From positions 1 to 5,555 of the forward strand of contig CAMKTM010000161.1 in assembly GCA_946415695.1 (NCBI GenBank): a stretch of DNA of 5,555 nucleotides, given 5' to 3'. The stretch is from an uncultured Prevotellaceae bacterium (GTDB taxonomy: Bacteria; Bacteroidota; Bacteroidia; Bacteroidales; Bacteroidaceae). The first letter of the stretch is position 1. Each line of letters starts with the position of its first letter. The notes beneath the pieces are model-generated. The model ran no database searches, was not told the DNA's origin, and saw nothing but the letters and a program-made list of their open reading frames with translations. Below are positions 1-5,555 of the stretch, one piece after another. The translations under genes and the position numbers were made by a program.

Positions 1-2951
1 GCATCGGCGGCTGCTGGAACATGGCGGTGCATCATCCGCAGGTGGGACGCTTCGTGGTGCAGCTCGACAGCGACGACCTCTACTCCTCGCCCCACACCTT
101 GCAGCGTATGGTGGATGCCTTCTATGCCGAAGGCGCAGCGATGGTCATAGGCTCCTACCGTATATGCGACTTCCAACTGAACACCTTGCCGCCAGGCCTC
201 ATCGACCATCGCGAATGGACTCAAATGAACGGCCGCAACAACGCCCTGCGCATCAACGGCCTCGGAGCACCCAGAGCCTTCTTCACGCCAGTCTTGAGAA
301 AACTGCAGATACCCAATACCAGTTATGGCGAAGACTATGCGCTGGGCCTGATGATAAGCCGACGCTACCGCATCGGCCGCATCTACGACGAAGTGTATCT
401 CTGCCGCCGCTGGGAAGGAAACAGCGACGCAGCACTCAGCCAAGACAAAATCAACAAGAACAACACCTACAAGGACCACCTGCGCTCCCTCGAAATCAAA
501 GCACGGCAACAACTCAACCAGCTCTGGCAACACAAAGTGACCGAAGAGGAGATCGAGGCTTTCTTCCAAAAGGAACTGCAAGAATGGCCCGAAGCCGCCG
601 AGCGGTACAAAGCGCTGGAAGAGGTGAAGACAAAAGAGCTGGCCCCCTCCCCGCTCCCCCTTTTGGGGAGTGCTTTGGTGCAGCGAGGCGGCGAGAATGA
701 GGCACTCACCCAAAGGGGAAGCGGGGAGGGGGCTTTTCTGGCCCAGTGGAACCCCGCCCGCATCGTCTCGACAGGAGCCGCCATCGACAAGAAGAGCATC
801 GGCGAACGTCCTTGCTTCCTCTGCGACAACAACCGCCCGAAGGAACAGCACAAACTGATGACGGAGAAACATTACCAGATTCTCGTCAATCCCTTCCCCA
901 TCCTGCCACAGCACTTCACCATCCCCATGCGCCGACACACGCCGCAAAGCATCTACAGCTCGTTCGGCACTCTGCGTCGGATGGCTTGGGACTTGCCAAA
1001 GCACATTGTCTTCTACAACGGGCCACTTTGCGGCGCCTCCTGTCCCGACCACATGCATCTGCAGGCTGGCAGCCGAGGCATCGTGCCCCTTGAACGCGAC
1101 TGGGCGATGTGCGAAAAGAACCTCCGCAAACTCTATCCGCTGACCGGCGAGCAGACGGCCACAATGGAGGAAGCAGGAAACGTGGGCAGTCGTTGCGGAC
1201 TCTACCTGCTCGAAGGGTACGCCTGCCCCGTCTTCGTCATCCGAAGCCTCCCTGCCGAAAGCGACAGCATCCTCTGTCAGCGCGTCTATAAAGCACTGCC
1301 CATCGTCGGCGACGAGATAGAGCCACGCCTGAACATCGTCTGCTGGAGAGAAAAAGGCACGGCAAGCCATCCCGATGAGATTGTCACCCTCATCTTCCCG
1401 CGCAGCAAGCATCGTCCCGACTGCTATTATGCAGAAGGAAAGGAACAACTCCTGATAAGCCCGGGGGCTCTCGACATGTGCGGCCTCTTCATCACGCCTC
1501 GCGAACAAGACTTCAAAGCACTGACGGCAGAGAAAGCCGCCAGCATCCTCAAGGAAGTAACACTCAGCGAAGAAGAACTGAAGCCCATCATAGAAAGCCT
1601 GACCGACAAACCTCAAACTACAGACCCAACCCAACCTCCTCTCAACGGGGAGGAGTTCTCCCCCCTCAAGGGGGAGTTAGAAAGGAGCCAAGGTTGGGTA
1701 GGGTCTTCCGTCACCGTCGGCATCATGAAGGTTCCCGTCATCCGCTTCTGCATAAACGGCACCTATCAGGCCAAAGGCACAGAGGTGACGGGCGAGCAGA
1801 TGGCCGAATACACAGAAGGCGGCATCCGCTGGCAAGGAAACGTCTATCAGGAACTGACCTTCAGAGGCGAAGGGTCTTTCACCCTCCACGACGTCACCAT
1901 CGGACAACGCTTCCACTGGGAACGACAGGAGTCGCAGACCTTCCAAGGCATCCTCAAACTCGTGGTGGATGAGGACAAAATTGTCGCCATCAACATCCTG
2001 CCCGTCGAAGACTACCTGACGAGCGTCATCAGCAGCGAAATGAAAGGCAGTTGCTCGCTGGAGTTCCTCAAAGCCTCCGCCGTCATCAGCCGCAGCTGGC
2101 TCTTCGCCCAGATGCAACGCCGGCAGGAAAGAGCCGACGGGCCGGCGCCATTCTTCTCCTTCGTCAAAGGCGAAGGCGAGAGCATCCGCTGGTACGACCG
2201 CGAAGACCACACCATCTTCGACGTCTGCGCCGACGACCACTGCCAACGCTATCAAGGCATCACCCGCGCCAGCAATCCGCAGGTGGCAGAAGCCGTGAAC
2301 GCCACGCGAGGACAAGTCCTGACCTTCGACGGACAAATATGCGACACGCGCTTCGGCAAATGCTGCGGCGGACAGACCAACGAGTATCAATACTGCTGGG
2401 AGAACATCAAAGTCCCCTACCTGCGCTCCGTCAAAGACCCATTCTGCAACACCCACGACAAGAAGATTCTTCGTCAAGTCCTCAACGACTATGACCTCGA
2501 GACGCACGACTTCTACGAATGGACGGAAGACTTCTCGCAAGAAGAGATTCATCGCCGCATCACATCGCACCTGAAGATGGACCTCGGGCCTATCCTCGCA
2601 CTGGAAATCGTGGAGAAAGGTCCTGGCGGACACATCAGCAAGCTGCGCATCGTAGGCCGAGATAAAGAATTTGTAGTAGGCAAGGAGCTGGAGATACGCC
2701 GCATGCTCAGCACCTCAACCCTGAAGAGCAGCGCCTTCACCATCGAGACAAAGAACATCAGAGGCGGCATCCCCGGGCGCTTCATCCTTCATGGCCACGG
2801 CTGGGGCCACGGTGTCGGCCTTTGCCAAATCGGTGCCGCCGTCATGGGAGAGCAAGGCTACAGCTACAAAGAGATACTCAAGCACTACTATACAGGGGCA
2901 GAAGCAAAAAGCCTCACCCCCGACCCCTCTCCAAGTAGAGGGGAGATATAA
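1..2951 (+). CDS. Glycosyltransferase family 2 / DUF4922 (HIT-like) / SpoIID-LytB fusion protein, 5'-truncated by window edge
   Basis: The frame is open from base 3 (IGGCWN precedes the first Met at 21), so the gene starts upstream and the N-terminal part of the glycosyltransferase is missing. Numbering from the Met at 21: residues 1-165 are a GT-A family 2 domain with the DxD-type metal/nucleotide-sugar motif QLDSDD (D16, D18, D19) and a GED motif (E104, D105) fitting the catalytic base region. Residues about 175-530 match DUF4922, with CFLC (C265, C268) and HMHLQ (H344, H346, Q348), which resemble the HIT/GalT nucleotidyltransferase superfamily. Residues about 564-970 are SpoIID/LytB, with the presumed catalytic Glu in SSEM (E673), CCGG at 781-784 and a C-terminal HGHGWGHGVGLCQIGA signature at 924-939. 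SpoIID relatives cleave glycan strands of peptidoglycan. No signal peptide or membrane segment is visible between domains. Palindromic repeats add residues about 208-238 and 535-562, and the last residues. The domain calls are firm; substrate and pathway are unknown. Confidence 0.9.
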   Translation, partial: IGGCWNMAVHHPQVGRFVVQLDSDDLYSSPHTLQRMVDAFYAEGAAMVIGSYRICDFQLNTLPPGLIDHREWTQMNGRNNALRINGLGAPRAFFTPVLRKLQIPNTSYGEDYALGLMISRRYRIGRIYDEVYLCRRWEGNSDAALSQDKINKNNTYKDHLRSLEIKARQQLNQLWQHKVTEEEIEAFFQKELQEWPEAAERYKALEEVKTKELAPSPLPLLGSALVQRGGENEALTQRGSGEGAFLAQWNPARIVSTGAAIDKKSIGERPCFLCDNNRPKEQHKLMTEKHYQILVNPFPILPQHFTIPMRRHTPQSIYSSFGTLRRMAWDLPKHIVFYNGPLCGASCPDHMHLQAGSRGIVPLERDWAMCEKNLRKLYPLTGEQTATMEEAGNVGSRCGLYLLEGYACPVFVIRSLPAESDSILCQRVYKALPIVGDEIEPRLNIVCWREKGTASHPDEIVTLIFPRSKHRPDCYYAEGKEQLLISPGALDMCGLFITPREQDFKALTAEKAASILKEVTLSEEELKPIIESLTDKPQTTDPTQPPLNGEEFSPLKGELERSQGWVGSSVTVGIMKVPVIRFCINGTYQAKGTEVTGEQMAEYTEGGIRWQGNVYQELTFRGEGSFTLHDVTIGQRFHWERQESQTFQGILKLVVDEDKIVAINILPVEDYLTSVISSEMKGSCSLEFLKASAVISRSWLFAQMQRRQERADGPAPFFSFVKGEGESIRWYDREDHTIFDVCADDHCQRYQGITRASNPQVAEAVNATRGQVLTFDGQICDTRFGKCCGGQTNEYQYCWENIKVPYLRSVKDPFCNTHDKKILRQVLNDYDLETHDFYEWTEDFSQEEIHRRITSHLKMDLGPILALEIVEKGPGGHISKLRIVGRDKEFVVGKELEIRRMLSTSTLKSSAFTIETKNIRGGIPGRFILHGHGWGHGVGLCQIGAAVMGEQGYSYKEILKHYYTGAEAKSLTPDPSPSRGEI
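642..733. repeat. Palindromic repeat element read in frame inside the GT2/DUF4922/SpoIID gene
   Basis: Arms 642-675 and 700-733 are inverted repeats of each other with 30 of 34 positions matching, around a 24-nt loop. The arms are very rich in C and G runs. The element is translated as low-complexity residues (about 208-238) rich in Pro, Leu, Gly and Ser. Removing 642-734 (93 nt, 31 codons) would join KTKEL directly to FLAQWNPARIV with the frame kept, which is what a clean insertion into the start of the DUF4922 domain would look like. No transposase lies nearby, so any mobility would have to be provided in trans. Confidence 0.8.
1623..1705. repeat. Palindromic repeat element at the DUF4922/SpoIID seam, read in frame
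   Basis: Outer inverted repeats 1623-1637 and 1691-1705 match at 14 of 15 positions (gacccaacccaacct and its partner). Inside them sit two small hairpins: an imperfect ctcctc...gaggag one, and a 7-bp ctccccc/gggggag stem. The element is translated as about 28 residues (TDPTQPPLNG...GWVGS) that separate the end of the DUF4922 domain from the first beta strand of SpoIID (VTVGIMKVPVIRF). Its sequence differs from the elements at 642-733 and 2906-3031, so it is probably a second repeat family. Confidence 0.75.
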
Positions 2952-3031
2952 GAATCATAATAATGTCGCAATTGAGAAATGGGCAAATTGTCTCCCCTCT
3001 CCTCGAAGAGGGGTCAGGGGTGAGGCTTTTT
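2906..3031. repeat. Large inverted repeat spanning the stop of gene 1 and the start of gene 2
   Basis: Arms 2906-2946 and 2991-3031 are inverted copies matching at 37 of 41 positions, around a 44-nt A/T-rich loop. Each arm also contains its own 7-bp hairpin (cccctct/agagggg). The left arm encodes the last residues of gene 1 (KSLTPDPSPSRGE). The stop codon (2949-2951) and the ATG of gene 2 (2963-2965) both lie in the loop, and the right arm encodes residues 10-23 of gene 2. The transcript could fold into a long stem with both signals exposed in the loop. The length, paired arms and absence of coding content suggest a MITE- or REP-like element. Confidence 0.85.
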
Positions 3032-3970
3032 ATCTTCAACCCCGAGAACGACATGGCTTTGGCCGACGGAAAGCCAGGCTACACGCCGCCAGCCCAGATA
3101 CAGCAGATGCGGCGGGAACTTTGGTGGCTGCCGCAATGGTGGGCTAAGGAGGACGACATCGTTTGGAATGGCGAAGACAAGTTAAGCCTCTCGGACGACA
3201 CACGCATCCTGCCTTGGGGTTGGAGTGCGGCACTATGCCATCAGTTGAAGCTGGCGGGCGTGCAGGCATCGTTATTGCCCTCAGCGGAGAAGCTTGAGCA
3301 CATCCGGCAGCTCTCGCATAGGCAGACAGCAGTGGCATTGTTGAAAGAACTTCGCGAACAGCTTCCCCTCGACGGACATATCTGCGGAGAGAGTGCGCTT
3401 TGTCATTCGAAGGAAGAAGCCGAAGATGCTGTCGCAAGATATGGTGAAGCCATGCTCAAACAACCTTGGAGCAGCAGCGGCCGTGGGATAAGGAAAGCCA
3501 CAGCCAAAGACGCTTCACTTTGGAGGGGAAGATGGAAAGGGCCTCTCGTCGTGGAGCAGTTTCTTCACAAAGTGTCCGACTTTGCCCTTGAATTTTGGCT
3601 CGACGGCAATGGCGGCGTCGAGTATCGCGGTTTGTCCCTTTTCTACACTAACGAGCGGGGGGCTTATTTAGGCAACTGGGTGGCACCCGAAGGGCAGAAA
3701 CTCGCTTGGCTGACGCAGTACATTCCCCTTGCTTACCTTCAGGAAATACGTGCATGGTGGGAAGAGCGGCTGAAGACTTTTGACTACGAAGGTCCTGTCG
3801 GCATCGACATGATGCTTGCCCAGGAAGGCATCTGCCCTTGCATCGAAGTCAACTGGAGATGGACGATGGGACTTGTCGCCTGCCTCGCCAGCGAACAGGG
3901 TCGCTACGGACGCATGGTCGTGGAATACATCTATGGCCATTACTCTGCCGAAATCGAAGCTTTCAGCTAA
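2963..3970 (+). CDS. ATP-grasp-like protein of unknown function
   Basis: The protein has 335 residues. ATP-grasp-like motifs appear in the expected order: K166-QPWSSSGRG as the lysine plus glycine/serine-rich loop, VVEQF with E198 as a likely adenine-side residue, GIDMM with D282, and IEVNWRWTMG with E295 and N297 in the metal-binding E-x-N position. ATP-grasp enzymes join a carboxylate to an amine or thiol through an acyl-phosphate; the substrate here cannot be read from sequence. The conserved-looking start of the fold is RLFIFNPENDMALADG from residue 21. The first 20 or so residues come from the inverted repeat at 2906-3031. ATG 2963 is chosen because the next in-frame Met (residue 31) falls inside the conserved N-terminus. 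No Shine-Dalgarno is visible. The 11-nt gap after the previous gene implies co-transcription and perhaps a shared pathway. No signal peptide or membrane segment is seen, so it should be cytoplasmic. Confidence 0.85.
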   Translation: MSQLRNGQIVSPLLEEGSGVRLFIFNPENDMALADGKPGYTPPAQIQQMRRELWWLPQWWAKEDDIVWNGEDKLSLSDDTRILPWGWSAALCHQLKLAGVQASLLPSAEKLEHIRQLSHRQTAVALLKELREQLPLDGHICGESALCHSKEEAEDAVARYGEAMLKQPWSSSGRGIRKATAKDASLWRGRWKGPLVVEQFLHKVSDFALEFWLDGNGGVEYRGLSLFYTNERGAYLGNWVAPEGQKLAWLTQYIPLAYLQEIRAWWEERLKTFDYEGPVGIDMMLAQEGICPCIEVNWRWTMGLVACLASEQGRYGRMVVEYIYGHYSAEIEAFS

Positions 3971-4006
3971 AAAAGAACAAATCAAAATCTTAAGACTAAT
4001 ACTATC

Positions 4007-5152
4007 ATGAGATTTCTAACTACCCTTTTCCTCGCTTTAGCTGTTCTTACGGCAAAGTCCCAAGTGCAGAACATGGTCATCCACAAAGCCGATGGTTCCT
4101 CCCTTCGCATCGACGTGGAGAACGTAGATAGCATCGCCTTCAAGGAGGTTCCCAAATGGAGTAACCGTTCGGCAGAGGCTCAGAAGTTGCTCGCTTACAT
4201 TGAAGAGAATGTTGGTCAAAAGATACTGACAGGCACTCATGCTTGTGTGAACTACAACACCAACGAGGCAGACTGGGTTTACAAGCACACTGGCAAATAT
4301 CCCGCCATCAACACAATCGACTTCATCCATGACATTTATTCTTCATCAAGCAGTTGGATCAACTATGCCAGCTCGACGACTTGGCGCAACTGGACGAGCA
4401 AAGGAGGCATCATGTCGGCCATGTGGCACTGGAACATGCCCACCAACGACAGCACAGATTACACCTGCACGCCCGGCTTCGGGCCAAAGGAAACGAACTT
4501 CCGACCCTCGGCCATCTTCTCGCCGAACAGCGATGGCTACAAAACAATGATTAGCCGTATCGACCAAATAGCCAAATGGTTGAAACCGATGAAGGCTGCC
4601 AAGATTCCCGTCCTATGGCGACCTCTTCACGAGGCTCAGGGCAACTGGACGGAAGCCAACCCCGGCACCGATTGGCACAAGGCTTGGTTCTGGTGGGGCA
4701 TCGACGGCCCAGAAGCTTTCGTGCAACTTTGGAAGGTAATGTACGAACGCTTGGTGAACCACCATGGGCTGACGAACCTCATCTGGGTGTTCAACTCGGG
4801 CGACTCCAAGAGGTGGTACCCGGGCGATGAGTATGTCGATATCGTTGCCTTCGACTTCTACAATCAAGACCTCAAAGCAATGCATCGGTGGTACGACTTC
4901 TTCAAGCAGAACTTTCCTGGCAAGCTCTATGCCATCAGCGAGTTCGGCAACATACCCAAAGTTTCCGAATTTTGGGCAGACGGGCAGTACTGGAGTTTCC
5001 TGATACCGTGGTACGACTACGACCGCACCTCCCAGCCAAACAGCGAAGCCTTCAACAGCACAAATCACAACAACGCGAACATTGATTACTGGAACGATGC
5101 GCTCAACCAGGATTGTGTCATTACCCGAGACGAACTGCCGAGCTTCAAATAG
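4007..5152 (+). CDS. Secreted GH26 endo-beta-1,4-mannanase
   Basis: The 381-residue protein is predicted to hydrolyse internal beta-1,4-mannosyl bonds in mannan, glucomannan or galactomannan. A type I signal peptide is clear: MRFL, a hydrophobic stretch, then AKS before Q19, with cleavage expected after S18. No lipobox Cys follows, so the enzyme is periplasmic or exported rather than a lipoprotein. Residues 22-48 (VIHKADG...DVENVDSIAF) are a short N-terminal segment of a kind common in Bacteroidetes secreted proteins. The catalytic domain covers about residues 55-375, with the acid/base Glu in WRPLHEA (E209), the nucleophile Glu in SEFG (E312), WHW at 140-142 and WFWWG at 227-231, all typical of clan GH-A family 26. 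The start at 4007 gives the complete signal peptide. The 36-nt upstream gap is A-rich with no Shine-Dalgarno and no clear promoter. Activity on mannan is strongly supported by the family; exact substrate preference is not. Confidence 0.95.
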   Translation: MRFLTTLFLALAVLTAKSQVQNMVIHKADGSSLRIDVENVDSIAFKEVPKWSNRSAEAQKLLAYIEENVGQKILTGTHACVNYNTNEADWVYKHTGKYPAINTIDFIHDIYSSSSSWINYASSTTWRNWTSKGGIMSAMWHWNMPTNDSTDYTCTPGFGPKETNFRPSAIFSPNSDGYKTMISRIDQIAKWLKPMKAAKIPVLWRPLHEAQGNWTEANPGTDWHKAWFWWGIDGPEAFVQLWKVMYERLVNHHGLTNLIWVFNSGDSKRWYPGDEYVDIVAFDFYNQDLKAMHRWYDFFKQNFPGKLYAISEFGNIPKVSEFWADGQYWSFLIPWYDYDRTSQPNSEAFNSTNHNNANIDYWNDALNQDCVITRDELPSFK

Positions 5153-5257
5153 CGGCAAACAGGAAACATTTAGCTCGTGAGGAGCTTCCAGCTTTTAGGC
5201 TTTTCGTGCCTTGTCTTTGCGTCAAGCCGCTTTTGCGCTCGAAAAAGGGCAAATAAA
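5153..5257. other. Intergenic spacer after the mannanase gene
   Basis: No open reading frame of useful length and no RNA gene is visible here. It contains the weak hairpin at 5172-5186 and two T-rich 'gctttt' stretches. The segment 5198-5219 loosely resembles the later promoter region (ggcttttcg repeated at 5261), which may reflect an old duplication. The segment ends in the A-rich run leading into the promoter at 5258. Confidence 0.5.
5172..5186 (+). terminator. Weak candidate terminator hairpin after the mannanase gene
   Basis: A 5-bp perfect stem (agctc/gagct) with a 5-nt loop lies 20 nt after the mannanase stop codon. It is followed by a mixed, only partly T-rich stretch (tccagctttt). 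The stem is short and there is no clean U-tract, so this is a possible transcript end rather than a convincing intrinsic terminator. Confidence 0.25.
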
Positions 5258-5289
5258 TTTGGCTTTTCGCTTACTTTGTCGTACCTTTG
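5258..5289 (+). promoter_or_regulatory. Bacteroidetes-type sigma-ABfr promoter
   Basis: A -33 element TTTG at 5258-5261 and a -7 element TACCTTTG (TAnnTTTG) at 5282-5289 are separated by exactly 20 bp, matching the primary sigma factor consensus of Bacteroidetes. Transcription should start a few bases past 5290 and run rightward. The ATG at 5294 stops after three codons, so the product is a long untranslated leader for a gene beyond the window or a non-coding RNA. The tandem repeats start about 65 bp downstream. Confidence 0.8.
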
Positions 5290-5355
5290 CAGAATGAAAC
5301 ATTAAATAACGTGAGTTCGACGGAAGAAGGAATCATCGCACGTCATCCCCAACGA

Positions 5356-5457
5356 CCGCGCATTAAAAGCGCGCCTTGGCGCTAGAGCGCCGAGAACACG
5401 GCACGCCTTTATTGTCTTCCGCGCATAAAAAGCGCGCCTTGGCGCTAGAGCGCCGAG
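5356..5457. repeat. 63-bp-period tandem repeat with GC-rich hairpins, two copies
   Basis: A 37-nt core at 5358-5394 recurs at 5421-5457 with one mismatch, a 63-bp offset. Each core carries gcgccttggcgc (5371-5382 and 5434-5445) and ggcgctagagcgcc (5378-5391 and 5441-5454). These share bases, so they form alternative stem-loops. Between the two cores lies a diverged copy (5395-5416) of the 22-bp unit that is amplified further right, plus four bases ttcc. Confidence 0.85.
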
Positions 5458-5555
5458 AACGAGGCACGCTCTTATTGCCAACGAGGCACGCCTTTATTGC
5501 CAACGAGGCACGCCTTTATTGTCAACGAGGCACGCCTTTATTGCCAACGAGGCAC
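5458..5555. repeat. 22-bp tandem repeat (minisatellite), truncated by window edge
   Basis: There are four full head-to-tail copies of a 22-bp unit beginning aacgaggcacgc: 5458-5479, 5480-5501, 5502-5523 and 5524-5545. A partial fifth copy (5546-5555) is cut by the window end. Copies differ at only one to three positions, so amplification was recent or the array is kept uniform. There are no spacers between copies. Stop codons or frame shifts in the unit and the lack of a start make a coding role unlikely. Confidence 0.9.

Noticed and set aside
1677..2633. 318-residue open frame on the minus strand
   Set aside because: It lies wholly antisense to the SpoIID region, whose motifs are clear. It is rich in Val, Ala and Asp, as expected from the mirror of a C-ending codon bias, and shows no known motif.
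2906..3031. Simple intrinsic terminator between genes 1 and 2
   Set aside because: The right arm ends in a short T run, but the arms are 41 nt, the loop is 44 nt, and the ATP-grasp coding frame runs through the right arm, so a repeat element explains it better.
3971..4006. Separate promoter for the mannanase gene
   Set aside because: No TAnnTTTG/TTTG pair is present in the 36-nt gap or in the part of the upstream gene I inspected (from about 3700). Co-transcription, or a promoter I cannot recognise, remains possible.
4613..5158. 181-residue open frame on the minus strand
   Set aside because: It is antisense to the GH26 catalytic domain, whose acid/base and nucleophile motifs are on the + strand.
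5311..5385. Small GTG-started ORF of 24 codons after the promoter
   Set aside because: It ends inside the repeat hairpin, has no recognisable product, and its composition is not protein-like.
5458..5555. CRISPR array
   Set aside because: The 22-bp copies abut directly with no unique spacers, and no cas genes are in the window.
5458..5555. Plasmid iterons (replication origin)
   Set aside because: The direct repeats are in the iteron size range, but there is no rep gene, no AT-rich melting region next to them, and the flanking genes look chromosomal.

Overview
The window looks like chromosomal DNA from a Bacteroidales bacterium, most likely Prevotella or a close relative. Three things suggest this. 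The protein families are typical of that order: a GT2/DUF4922/SpoIID protein, an 'IFNPENDxALA' ATP-grasp-like protein and a secreted GH26 mannanase. Translation starts lack Shine-Dalgarno sequences and sit behind A-rich leaders. A textbook Bacteroidetes promoter (TTTG, 20 bp, TAnnTTTG) lies at 5258-5289. The genus is an inference; no rRNA or tRNA is present to confirm it.

Layout. Positions 1-2951 hold the 3' part of one very long + strand gene that begins upstream. It encodes a family 2 glycosyltransferase, then a DUF4922 domain with HIT/GalT-like motifs, then a SpoIID/LytB domain. Positions 2963-3970 encode an ATP-grasp-like protein only 11 nt downstream, almost certainly in the same operon. 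Positions 4007-5152 encode a secreted GH26 endo-beta-mannanase after a 36-nt gap. All three genes point the same way. Positions 5153-5555 contain no gene. They hold a weak hairpin, a strong promoter and a two-level tandem repeat that runs off the window edge.

The most unusual feature is a set of three GC-rich palindromic elements (642-733, 1623-1705, 2906-3031). Two are read through in frame inside the first gene, one near the start of DUF4922 and one at the DUF4922/SpoIID seam. The third covers the junction of genes 1 and 2: it supplies the last codons and stop of gene 1 and the start codon and about 20 N-terminal residues of gene 2. This resembles the in-frame palindromic elements known from Rickettsia.

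Functionally, a glycosyltransferase, a putative nucleotidyl-transfer domain, a SpoIID-type glycan-cleaving domain and an ATP-grasp ligase form a plausible but uncharacterised pathway, perhaps making or remodelling a cell-wall glycan or glycoconjugate. The mannanase degrades dietary or plant mannan and is probably unrelated to it. No SusC/SusD genes are visible to place it in a polysaccharide utilisation locus.
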